Assembly (NCBI GenBank): GCA_004551865.1
Contig: SFPR01000001.1
Location: 62,001 to 126,000, forward strand
Direction: 5' to 3'
Source of the DNA: Bacteroidales bacterium
GTDB taxonomy: Bacteria > Bacteroidota > Bacteroidia > Bacteroidales > P3
DNA: 64,000 nucleotides
The notes beneath the pieces were generated by a model. That model did no database searches. It had not been told where the DNA came from and was given only the letters and a program-made list of their open reading frames with translations. Every line of letters begins with the position of its first letter. Position 1 is the first letter of the stretch. The position numbers and the translations under genes are program-made. This document shows positions 36,938 through 44,317 of the stretch, piece after piece.

Positions 36938-36945
36938 CAAATGTA
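36938..36945 (-). promoter_or_regulatory. -7 element of tnaA promoter
   Basis: TACATTTG on the minus strand, a TAnnTTTG match, about 180 bp before the tnaA start codon. It implies a leader of roughly 170 nt. A small GC hairpin (CTCTC/GAGAG) occurs in the leader near 36809-36826. Confidence 0.5.
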
Positions 36946-37047
36946 CGACAATTTTACAAAATAACGATATTTCGATTGTTTTTCTTGTCTTTTACGCTCG
37001 TTTTTCCAATCTTTCGATTGCTTTGCGGTGTTTGTGTTCCTTCTTTG

Positions 37048-37119
37048 TGCTCTCGGCGGGACTCGAACCCGCAATTCAGGAACCGGAATCCTGTGTTTTA
37101 TCCATTGAACTACGAGAGC
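37048..37119 (-). tRNA. tRNA-Arg (anticodon CCG)
   Basis: Read on the minus strand: acceptor GCTCTCG with CGAGAGC, D arm GTT...AAC, anticodon stem CAGGA/TCCTG enclosing TTCCGGT (anticodon CCG), and T arm GCGGG TTCGAGT CCCGC. All four stems pair. CCA is not encoded. It reads CGG codons. It lies 4 bp from the stop codon of corA and may be processed from that transcript. Confidence 0.95.
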
Positions 37120-37123
37120 TTGT

Positions 37124-38068
37124 CTATAACCATCTTCGTTTCTTGAAATAGAAGAAAAAGATGACGACTATCACCAACATGAGGGCGATTATGAACTCAA
37201 AGATGTGCGTTGAGTTTTGCAGGGGCAGGGTTACGTTCATTCCATAGATGCTCGATACCACCGTAAGCGGCAACATGATTGTCGAAAGGAAGGTCAAGAC
37301 TTTCATTATTTCGTTTGTCTTGTTGGTTTGCAGCGAATCGAATGTCTTGCTCAGTCCTTCAATCAATTCTCCATAGTCTTCTACCATATCGAACATTCGT
37401 TGATATTGGTCCAAAATGTTTCCCCAGTAGTCTTCCATGTCTTCTGCATAGCCCTTGATGCCTCCCGATTCAAATTTGTGGAACACTCTGATTTGTGGTT
37501 TGAAGGTCGTATTGAGCAAGATGATGTTTTTCCTTGTCAGGCTCAGGTGTTCGATGACCTTTTCGGGCTTTTTCATGAAAATGTCATAGTTGATGCTATC
37601 GACTTCGCCTCCAATTCTGAGTATCAGAGTGTAGGTTTCGACCATCAATCGGTCCAAAAGGTGGTACAACAAGGCATCGGACGATGCTCCTATGTGTTCT
37701 ATGAGTTCTTCTTCGTCTTTTCCGGCAACGTCTTCGTTGTAGTGTTGAACCATTTGCTTTACTTGGTCAAACAAATTCTTGACAACCCAGTGGCTTCTGC
37801 CTATGGTAACGATGTAATCTTTGCCCCAGAAGACTTTTACTTCTTTAAGCCTGACAAATTTGTTTGTTTTGTCCAAATAGGGGAAGTGTAAGATGAGGAA
37901 GTAGTAATCATCGTACTCGTCAATCTTCGGTCTTTGGTTTGAGGCACGGCAGTCTTCGATGTCCAAGGGGTGGAATGCAAAGGTGTCTGAAAGATATTCG
38001 TAATCTGTTTCGTCAGGGTCTGCCACGTGCAGCCACTTCAGCTCCTCAAAATTGATAGTTTCAATCAC
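37124..38068 (-). CDS. corA: CorA-family magnesium/cobalt transporter
   Basis: A 314-residue protein with the large N-terminal cytoplasmic domain, the long stalk helix and two C-terminal membrane helices. The selectivity signature YGMNV precedes the second helix (HIFEFIIALMLVIVVIFFFY), and the basic tail KKRRW is typical. It forms a pentameric channel for Mg2+. The start codon is GTG at 38068; no nearby ATG fits. Confidence 0.93.
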   Translation of the reverse strand: MIETINFEELKWLHVADPDETDYEYLSDTFAFHPLDIEDCRASNQRPKIDEYDDYYFLILHFPYLDKTNKFVRLKEVKVFWGKDYIVTIGRSHWVVKNLFDQVKQMVQHYNEDVAGKDEEELIEHIGASSDALLYHLLDRLMVETYTLILRIGGEVDSINYDIFMKKPEKVIEHLSLTRKNIILLNTTFKPQIRVFHKFESGGIKGYAEDMEDYWGNILDQYQRMFDMVEDYGELIEGLSKTFDSLQTNKTNEIMKVLTFLSTIMLPLTVVSSIYGMNVTLPLQNSTHIFEFIIALMLVIVVIFFFYFKKRRWL

Positions 38069-38122
38069 CTTATCCTCCTTTCTGTTGTTGATGTTCTACA
38101 TTCCAATCGCCGTTTTGGACTG

Positions 38123-38130
38123 CAAAGGTA
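38123..38130 (-). promoter_or_regulatory. -7 element of corA promoter
   Basis: TACCTTTG on the minus strand, followed by the common GCAG. It is 54 bp before the corA start. A single isolated CGCCG core (38108) lies within the leader. Confidence 0.6.
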
Positions 38131-38220
38131 CTAAAAAAATCGTTTTTATTTTGTTTTTTGCCAAAAAAGTGCTGAGTTTGTGCGATTGGTTTTCGCACTT
38201 TGCAGAGTGCAAAAAAATAA

Positions 38221-38300
38221 AAACGGCGTTTCATCACTGACAAACCGCCGTTTTATTTTTGTCAATCGCCGATTTGTTTTCTTAAAACGGCGACTTTTTT
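38221..38300. repeat. CGSCG-core repeat array G (four units)
   Basis: Cores at 38224, 38246, 38267 and 38288 (spacings 22, 21, 21). Units 1 and 2 are opposed and can pair with a one-base bulge. It begins 46 bp past the nitroreductase stop and lies ~90 bp upstream of the corA promoter box. Confidence 0.88.
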
Positions 38301-38345
38301 GAGTAAAATTTCATATATTGATAATCAGCTTGTTATATTGACTGA

Positions 38346-39095
38346 TTATTTGCTTGTTTTTTTGTCGTCAGCCGTTGTTTTGGTTTTTTGTTTTGTCGGC
38401 TTTGCTGTTTTTGAAGGGGTTATTTTTGTGGCGTCTTGCTTTATTTGTATGGTGTTGCGGTCAATCTCCATGACTTTTTTGTCTGTGTTGCCAAATTTCT
38501 CCCAATGTATCTTTTCTTTTTTCCATTTGTCCTTTGGTTCTTGCTTGTTTGCAGGTACTCCCACGGGGATAATGTTGAGCGGAATGATGTATTCGGGAAG
38601 TGAAAGGAAAGACTGCAAAGCCTTTGTGCGTTCCTCAATCGGGTAAATGCCGCACCACACAGCTCCCAAGCCCATCGAGTGTGCCGCAAGCAAAATGTTT
38701 TCTGTTGCTGCCGAGCAATCTTGAACCCAATACTCTTTGCCTTCGCCTTCGATTGCCTCTTTGAGGTTGCCGCATACTATAATGGCAAACTGAGCCGACT
38801 TCAAATAAGAAGCATTCTTAAACTCCTCTGACATATTTGCCAATCGCTCACGGTCGGTTATCACAATGAATTCCCAAGGCTGACGATTCATAGCCGAAGG
38901 AGCCGACATGCCTGCACGCAACAAAGGTTCTATGTACTCATCTACCTTGATTTTCTTACCTTCGACGTATTCTCTCACACTGCTTCGGGTAAAAATATTC
39001 TCCATAACTGCTTTTGATTGTTCTGAAACCCCCTGAGAGGCTGCCATACCACCGCTCAAAATTGCTGCGGCCACCAATGTAATCGTCTTTTTCAT
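38346..39095 (-). CDS. Nitroreductase-family protein with signal peptide and Lys-rich tail
   Basis: A 249-residue protein. Residues ~30-190 are an FMN-dependent nitroreductase domain (RSSVREY, APSAMNRQPWEFIVI, AATENILLAAHSMGLGAVWCG). Two things are odd: an N-terminal signal peptide (MKKTITLVAAAILSGGMAAS) that predicts export, and a C-terminal ~50-residue tail rich in Lys and Thr (PSKTAKPTKQKTKTTADDKK). Flavoproteins of this family are usually cytoplasmic. The fold is certain, the location is inferred, and the substrate is unknown. Confidence 0.85.
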   Translation of the reverse strand: MKKTITLVAAAILSGGMAASQGVSEQSKAVMENIFTRSSVREYVEGKKIKVDEYIEPLLRAGMSAPSAMNRQPWEFIVITDRERLANMSEEFKNASYLKSAQFAIIVCGNLKEAIEGEGKEYWVQDCSAATENILLAAHSMGLGAVWCGIYPIEERTKALQSFLSLPEYIIPLNIIPVGVPANKQEPKDKWKKEKIHWEKFGNTDKKVMEIDRNTIQIKQDATKITPSKTAKPTKQKTKTTADDKKTSK

Positions 39096-39211
39096 AAGAT
39101 TGTTATTTGTAATAGAATTAGTAACAAGTCTTTAACGCAATATCTTGCCTGCTTATTGTTGATTTGCTCAAATAACAGAACGACTTAAAGTCATACTAAA
39201 AACAAATTTTG

Positions 39212-39219
39212 TACCTTTG
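39212..39219 (+). promoter_or_regulatory. -7 element of the CoA-transferase gene
   Basis: TACCTTTG followed by GCAG, 29 bp before the start codon. No clear -33 element. Confidence 0.6.
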
Positions 39220-39248
39220 CAGCACGAAAATCCAAAAATAACAACATT

Positions 39249-40556
39249 ATGAACAATTCATATAAGGCAGTATCGGCACAAGAAGCCGTCAAGGTTATCA
39301 AAAGCGGCGACCATGTGCATTTGAGCAGCGTTGCTTCGGCACCAAAATGCCTCATAGATGCAATGTGTGAGCGAGGCAGAAATAAAGAGTTTAAGAACGT
39401 TTACATTCATCACCTTCACACCGAAGGTCCTGCCCCTTACGCAAGTGCAGAGTTTGAAGGTATTTTCCAACATGACGCTTTCTTTGTGGGTTCAAACGTA
39501 AGAAAGGACGTTCAGGCAGGATATGCAGATTATATTCCAATCTTTTTGAGCGAGACACAGCGACTTTACAGAGAGGGATACCTGCCTTGTGATGTTGCAA
39601 TGGTACAAGTATGCCCGCCGGACGAACATGGCTATGTTTCTTTGGGAACAAGCGTCGATGCAACCTTGGCAGCGGTAGAGACAGCCAAGACAGTGATTGC
39701 GGTGGTTAATCCAAACGTTCCGCGTTCTTTCGGAGATGCAATGATTCCAATGTCTATGATTGACATCTTTGTTGAAGACGACACTCCTTTGTTGCCGGCT
39801 CATTTTTCTGAACCAAACGAACAAGAAGTTGCAATAGGAAAGCATTGTGCAGCCTTGATAGAAGACGGAGCTTGTTTGCAAATGGGAATAGGTGCAATTC
39901 CAAATGCAGTTCTTGCACAGCTTACAGGACACAAAGACCTCGGTATTCACACCGAAATGTTTGCCGACGGAGTGCTTCCTTTGGTCGAAAAGGGCATCAT
40001 AAACGGCAAAAACAAGAAGTTGGACAAAGGAAAAATGGTATCAACCTTCCTTATGGGAAGCCAAAAGGTCTATGACTTTCTTCACAACAACCCAATGGTT
40101 GCAATGATGGACGTAGGCTATACAAACGACCCCTTCATTGTGGCACAACAACCAAAGATGACCGCAATCAACTCGGCTTTGCAGATAGACATAACAGGAC
40201 AAGTATGTGCCGATTCTTTGGGAACAAAATTCTTCTCGGGTGTTGGAGGACAGATAGACTTCATTTACGGAGCTTCACGTTCCGAAGGCGGAAAAGCAAT
40301 CATCGCAATGCCTTCGGTAACCAAGAACGGAATATCGAAGATTGCCCCTACGCTCACTTTGGGAGCAGGTTGCGTAACCACAAGAAACCACATCCATTGG
40401 TTCGTTACCGAATATGGAGCAGTCAATCTTTACGGAAAGAGCTTGCAAGAGAGAGCAAGATTGCTCATTTCGGTTGCTCACCCCGACCACAGAGAAGAGT
40501 TGGACAGAGCAGCCTTTGAAAGATACGGCTCACACTTCCATTTTATTTCCAAGTAA
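39249..40556 (+). CDS. 4-hydroxybutyrate/butyrate-type acetyl-CoA:CoA-transferase
   Basis: A 435-residue CoA-transferase of the 4-hydroxybutyrate CoA-transferase/acetyl-CoA hydrolase family. It has VSPP-like VCPPDEHGYVSLG, the CoA-binding LQMGIGAIPNAVL, FSGVGGQIDFIYGAS and the catalytic Glu388 in VTEYG. It moves CoA between acyl groups and acetate in fermentation. 4-hydroxybutyrate, butyrate and related substrates cannot be told apart from sequence alone. No other pathway genes are adjacent. Confidence 0.88.
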   Translation: MNNSYKAVSAQEAVKVIKSGDHVHLSSVASAPKCLIDAMCERGRNKEFKNVYIHHLHTEGPAPYASAEFEGIFQHDAFFVGSNVRKDVQAGYADYIPIFLSETQRLYREGYLPCDVAMVQVCPPDEHGYVSLGTSVDATLAAVETAKTVIAVVNPNVPRSFGDAMIPMSMIDIFVEDDTPLLPAHFSEPNEQEVAIGKHCAALIEDGACLQMGIGAIPNAVLAQLTGHKDLGIHTEMFADGVLPLVEKGIINGKNKKLDKGKMVSTFLMGSQKVYDFLHNNPMVAMMDVGYTNDPFIVAQQPKMTAINSALQIDITGQVCADSLGTKFFSGVGGQIDFIYGASRSEGGKAIIAMPSVTKNGISKIAPTLTLGAGCVTTRNHIHWFVTEYGAVNLYGKSLQERARLLISVAHPDHREELDRAAFERYGSHFHFISK

Positions 40557-40574
40557 CAAATATCAACAATATAT

Positions 40575-40607
40575 AAGGAGATGTCGGCAAGACGTCTCCT
40601 TATTATT
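40575..40607 (+). terminator. Terminator after the CoA-transferase gene
   Basis: AAGGAGATGTC (40575-40585) pairs with GACGTCTCCTT (40591-40601), 11 bp with one T-G wobble and a 5-nt loop, followed by ATTATTT. Confidence 0.7.
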
Positions 40608-40627
40608 TGACAAAAAAACAGCATATT

Positions 40628-41041
40628 GTGGGAAGATTATTGGCAATAGATTACGGAACAAAAAGAGTGGGATTGGCGGTAAGCGACTATATGCAAGTGA
40701 TAGCAACAAAACTTGCGACCGTTCCCACAACAGATGTGTTCCCTTACCTTAAAGAATATATGTCTCGGGAAGAGGTTGATGCAATAGTGGTGGGCGACCC
40801 CAAGCAAATGGACAATACCCCTTCGCAGTCGGCAAAAGCAGTCCATGTTTTTGTGGATAATCTTGCCAAGAGCTTTCCCGACAAAGACATATACATGATT
40901 GACGAGAGGTTTACCTCCAAGATAGCAGAGCAAACCATCGTTCAGTCGGGCTTGAAGAAGAAAAAACGTCAGGAAAAAGGTCTTGTAGATTCGATTGCCG
41001 CCGTTTTGATATTGCAAGACTTCATGCAGATGAAAAAATAG
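40628..41041 (+). CDS. ruvX: RuvX/YqgF putative Holliday-junction resolvase
   Basis: A 137-residue RNase H-fold protein. The N terminus GRLLAIDYGTKRVGLAVSD is the YqgF signature with the first catalytic Asp; VVGDP and the later DERFTSKIAE and KGLVDSIAAVLILQ complete the family pattern. It is linked to pre-16S rRNA maturation or junction resolution. I chose GTG at 40628, because MGRLLAIDYG matches the family start and the TTG at 40607 abuts a terminator hairpin. It lies 8 bp before def. Confidence 0.9.
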   Translation: MGRLLAIDYGTKRVGLAVSDYMQVIATKLATVPTTDVFPYLKEYMSREEVDAIVVGDPKQMDNTPSQSAKAVHVFVDNLAKSFPDKDIYMIDERFTSKIAEQTIVQSGLKKKKRQEKGLVDSIAAVLILQDFMQMKK

Positions 41042-41049
41042 CAGAATTT

Positions 41050-41619
41050 ATGATTTTACCAATAGTAGGTTACGGCTCCAAAGTTTTGAGAGAGCAGACC
41101 AAAGAGATAGATAAGGATTATCAAGGGCTTGAGGAGTTGATTAAGAATATGTTTGACACCATGTATTCGGCAAACGGAGTTGGTTTGGCAGCCCCACAGA
41201 TTGACCTTTCGATAAGATTGTTTGTTGTCGATGCCGACCCGTTCAAGGAAACTTACCCCGAAGGGGAGGGATTTAAGAAAGTGTTTATCAATCCTCAGAT
41301 TTTGGAAACCAAAGGCGAGATTTGGTCAGATTTTCAAGAGGGTTGCCTTTCTCTTCCCGACATTCACGAGCAGGTTGCACGCCCGAGCATCATTGTGATG
41401 AGGTACTTTGATGAAAACTTTGTTGAACATACCGAAGAATTTGACGGAATAAGAGCGAGAGTTATTCAACACGAATACGACCATCTTGAAGGCAAGGTGT
41501 TTACCGACCGTCTCAGTCCTTTGAGACGAACACTTCTCAAACGCAAATTGTCAGACATAGCATCGGGAAAGGTAATTGCCGACTACAAAATGAAGCGTCC
41601 TGCAACAAAAAGAAAGTAA
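41050..41619 (+). CDS. def: Peptide deformylase
   Basis: A 189-residue metalloenzyme that removes the formyl group from nascent proteins. All three motifs are present: GVGLAAPQI, EGCLSLP with the metal-binding Cys, and HEYDHLEG with the metal-binding His pair and catalytic Glu. It is 1 bp from the start of the next gene. Confidence 0.97.
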   Translation: MILPIVGYGSKVLREQTKEIDKDYQGLEELIKNMFDTMYSANGVGLAAPQIDLSIRLFVVDADPFKETYPEGEGFKKVFINPQILETKGEIWSDFQEGCLSLPDIHEQVARPSIIVMRYFDENFVEHTEEFDGIRARVIQHEYDHLEGKVFTDRLSPLRRTLLKRKLSDIASGKVIADYKMKRPATKRK

Positions 41620-41620
41620 G

Positions 41621-42136
41621 ATGAAAAGAAGTTTTGTACTGATTGTGTTGAGTTGTTGTCTTTTTGCCTGCAACTCCAAGAGTGAGCAACGCATTGCGGC
41701 AGAACAGATTGCCGATGCGGAACATAGTCTTCTTCAAGACGCAAAAGCTATCGACCCTTCGAGAGCCGACAGCCTTGTAAGCCTATATACAAACTATGCA
41801 AACACATATCCCGACGACACAATGTCGGCTGCCTATCTTTATCGTGCGGCAGACGTCATGGCAAACCGCAAAGAATGTCTCAAAGCAGTGGAATTGTTGG
41901 AAAAAGTGGAAACAAAATATCCCCAATCGGACTATGCACCTCAGGCTTGCTTCCTAAAAGGAGTGATTTATCAGGAAGTATGTCTCAACAAAGAGAAAGC
42001 AGCAGAGTGTTTCAACAAATTCATTGCCGCTTATCCCAATTCTCCTCTTGTAAACGATGCTCGGGGATTGCTTATCCTCAATAAGGCAGAAGATGAGTTG
42101 GAATTGATTCATTCATGGGAGAAAGAAAATCAATAA
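41621..42136 (+). CDS. TPR lipoprotein
   Basis: A 171-residue protein with a lipoprotein signal (VLIVLSCCLFACNSK) and two to three TPR-like helical pairs (SAAYLYRAADVMANRKECLK; YAPQACFLKGVIYQEVC; AAECFNKFIAAYPNSP). It should sit in the periplasm on a membrane. Similar small TPR lipoproteins follow def or ruvX in other Bacteroidales as far as I recall; no specific role is known. Confidence 0.8.
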   Translation: MKRSFVLIVLSCCLFACNSKSEQRIAAEQIADAEHSLLQDAKAIDPSRADSLVSLYTNYANTYPDDTMSAAYLYRAADVMANRKECLKAVELLEKVETKYPQSDYAPQACFLKGVIYQEVCLNKEKAAECFNKFIAAYPNSPLVNDARGLLILNKAEDELELIHSWEKENQ

Positions 42137-42166
42137 ACTAACATTTGCAAACATCGAAATAATCAA

Positions 42167-42198
42167 AAGGAAGGCGAAAAATACGTCTTCCTTTTGTT
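42167..42198 (+). terminator. Terminator of the ruvX-def operon
   Basis: AAAAGGAAG (42167-42175) pairs with CTTCCTTTT (42187-42195) across an 11-nt loop, with a T-rich tail. Its 3' arm overlaps the -33 element of the next promoter. Confidence 0.75.
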
Positions 42199-42223
42199 GT
42201 TTTGCAGATTTGTTGTATTTTTG
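42193..42223 (+). promoter_or_regulatory. Promoter of the cobalamin riboswitch transcript
   Basis: TTTG at 42193-42196 and TATTTTTG at 42216-42223, spacer 19 bp, placed so that transcription starts at the riboswitch 5' end. Confidence 0.65.
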
Positions 42224-42229
42224 CAGCCG

Positions 42230-42425
42230 CAAACGGTTCTTGCTCAAAGCGAGATTAAAAGGGAATCGGGTGTAAATCCCGAACAGTCCCGCTGCTGTGA
42301 GTTCACAAAGTAGAGATACCGAACCCTTTTGCCACTGTCGGGCGGCATAGTCCGATGGGAAGGCGTGGTATCTTTGAACAAGTCAGAAGACCTGCCGATT
42401 GCATTCAGAGTTGAGGGCTTTCGAG
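42230..42425 (+). promoter_or_regulatory. Cobalamin (B12) riboswitch
   Basis: The class hallmarks appear in order: GGGAAT (42261), GGTGTAAATCCC (42269-42280), ACAGTCCCGCTGCTGTGA (42283-42300), GCCACTG (42331-42337), GGGAAGG (42357-42363) and the B12-box-like GTCAGAAGACCTGCC (42382-42396). These are conserved in AdoCbl/MeCbl-binding riboswitches, which switch genes off when B12 is plentiful. About 125 nt separate it from the start codon; no clear terminator is seen there, so control may be at translation. Confidence 0.93.
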
Positions 42426-42550
42426 GAAAGAGCTTGAAACGTTGTGCAAAGAAATCTTCTGATTGTAGTTTTTTTGTTGCATTTTCGTTGTCATCTTTTT
42501 TGAGATTGCTCCGATTGGTTTTGATTTTTATAGTTAAAAACAATAGAGTG

Positions 42551-44158
42551 ATGAAAAGAACATTTTGTATTTTGGGATTGATGCTTTGCTCAATGGCGGC
42601 ATTTTCCCAGTTTGACGGACCTGCAGGCACACAAGGAAGCAGGGCAGTGGGCATTTCGGACAGCCGAATAGTATCATGGGCGTTCGGAGTTCAGGTAAAT
42701 AAAGGATTTGTTTCGCCCGAAAGCGACACAAAAGTAAGTTACGGTACACCCGATTTGGCACAAGGGACACCCGACAGCACAACCACCACGGCTGTTTCGC
42801 TCGGCTATTTTGGCAACGCATTGATTAGTTTTGACCGTCCGATAATTGACGGCGAGGGAGCAGACTTTGCAGTGTATGAAAACGGATTTGACTCCACTTT
42901 CTTGGAACTTGCCTTTGTTGAGGTGAGCAGCGACGGCATCAACTTCTTCCGCTTTCCTGCCACATCGCTCAGCAGCGGCACTTCGGACATCAAGGCACAA
43001 CACTACAACAATCTTGCAGGCAAATATGCAGTCGGATACGGAACACCTTTCGACCTTTCGGACATTGAAGACAACGACTTGTTGGACAAAAACAATGTGA
43101 GATTTGTCAGATTGGTCGATGTAAATGAAGGAATTGACACCGACAGCCACGGCAATGTGGTCTATGACTCTCCGGGAGCAGGCTCTTATTCGGCAGGATT
43201 TGACCTTACGGGAATTGCTGTACTCAATGCGGCAAGACCATACGCCGTTTCTTCCTGCGAAAATATGCTTTCAACCACCGACAGCCACGAATTGATAGAA
43301 CAACAGACCGGCACACTTGGCGAAGACGGCAATTACCACCAAGATTATCAAGACGGCGACATGGTCTTTGAGGCTTTGGGAGAATATATGGCAGAGTATG
43401 ACTATTTCATGCCTATGGGCTTTGGTCCTTCAAACCATACTACTGCGTCGGGCTACTATTCCGCAGTATCGTTGAGAGGCTTGGAGGGAGCAGGAGCAAC
43501 ATACATGGTGGGATATTACTCGGATTTCGGAACAGCTCAGCACAATATAATAAGGAAAGCTGACAACACTTCTTTCATTCCAAACGGCATATACGTAGCA
43601 CCTTCAACCGCATTGTACGATCACCTTGCAGGCGAAACCTTTCCTCAAGACGGCTATCATGCAATAGTGGCTACGGGATATGACGAGGCAGGAAACACAA
43701 CAGGAAGCTCGACTGCATATTTTATCGACAAACAAACAGGTACTTGTCCCGAAGCTGTGCAAGACTGGATCTTCCTCGACCTTGCTCCGCTTGGCGAGTG
43801 CAACAAGATAGTCTTCACTTTAACCTCAAATGACTTGGCTTACGGATACCTTAATCCTCCTTCATATTTCTGTGTCGATGGTTTGACTTGCCAAACTGCC
43901 GAAACACAATTTGATGCTCCCGTTTTGGCAGAAGAATTGCAAGCAGAAGTTTATCCAAACCCTGCAAGCAACCGCATATTTGTCAAAACATCGTCGCCAA
44001 GGAGCCAAGTGAGCATATTTGACTTGCAATCGAGAGAAGTGTTCCGCCAAACAATAGGCTCGTCGGCAGAACTCAATCTCTCACTCCCTGCAGGAGTGTA
44101 TGTAATCAGGCTTACAAGCGGTACAAATACCATAAGCAAAAAACTGATTATCAAATAG
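42551..44158 (+). CDS. B12-regulated T9SS type A cargo protein with DUF4465 domain
   Basis: A 535-residue exported protein: signal peptide (FCILGLMLCSMAAFSQ); a domain at ~20-220 like those in bacterial surface proteins (DGEGADFAVYENGFDSTFLE, FVEVSSDGINFFRFP); a DUF4465-type domain at ~245-450 (SGYYSAVSLRGLEGAGATYM, WIFLDLAPLGECNKIVFTLT, PPSYFCVDGL); and a type A sorting domain (VYPNPASNRIFV, GVYVIRLTSG). The riboswitch predicts induction when B12 is scarce, so binding or capture of cobamides at the surface is the best guess. ATG at 42551 was chosen; the frame extends into the riboswitch. Confidence 0.85.
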   Translation: MKRTFCILGLMLCSMAAFSQFDGPAGTQGSRAVGISDSRIVSWAFGVQVNKGFVSPESDTKVSYGTPDLAQGTPDSTTTTAVSLGYFGNALISFDRPIIDGEGADFAVYENGFDSTFLELAFVEVSSDGINFFRFPATSLSSGTSDIKAQHYNNLAGKYAVGYGTPFDLSDIEDNDLLDKNNVRFVRLVDVNEGIDTDSHGNVVYDSPGAGSYSAGFDLTGIAVLNAARPYAVSSCENMLSTTDSHELIEQQTGTLGEDGNYHQDYQDGDMVFEALGEYMAEYDYFMPMGFGPSNHTTASGYYSAVSLRGLEGAGATYMVGYYSDFGTAQHNIIRKADNTSFIPNGIYVAPSTALYDHLAGETFPQDGYHAIVATGYDEAGNTTGSSTAYFIDKQTGTCPEAVQDWIFLDLAPLGECNKIVFTLTSNDLAYGYLNPPSYFCVDGLTCQTAETQFDAPVLAEELQAEVYPNPASNRIFVKTSSPRSQVSIFDLQSREVFRQTIGSSAELNLSLPAGVYVIRLTSGTNTISKKLIIK

Positions 44159-44185
44159 AAAGACCAAAACGAAAACATACATGAA

Positions 44186-44265
44186 ACAAAACGCCGTTTT
44201 TCGATTGACAAAACGGCGTTTTTGCATCTGTAAAACGGCGTTTTATTTTCGTGAAACGCCGTTTT
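44186..44265. repeat. CGSCG-core repeat array H (four units)
   Basis: Cores at 44192, 44214, 44236 and 44257 (spacings 22, 22, 21), all four perfect. Units 1 and 2 form a 13-bp perfect stem (44188-44200 with 44210-44222, 9-nt loop) followed by T, and units 3 and 4 form a second stem. It starts 28 bp past the stop of the DUF4465 gene and its end abuts the -33 region of the ygiQ promoter. Confidence 0.92.
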
Positions 44266-44266
44266 C

Positions 44267-44295
44267 TTGTCGCAATCGATATTTTGCTATCTTTG
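44267..44295 (+). promoter_or_regulatory. ygiQ promoter
   Basis: TTG at 44267-44269 and TATCTTTG at 44288-44295, spacer 18 bp, 22 bp before the chosen start. It lies inside an upstream extension of the frame and so excludes the earlier start. Confidence 0.6.
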
Positions 44296-44317
44296 CAGAC
44301 TGATTTTTGACAGAGAA

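Noticed and set aside
36778..37074. 98-codon ORF covering the tnaA leader and tRNA
   Set aside because: It reads through the tRNA-Arg gene and the tnaA promoter, so it cannot be a real gene.
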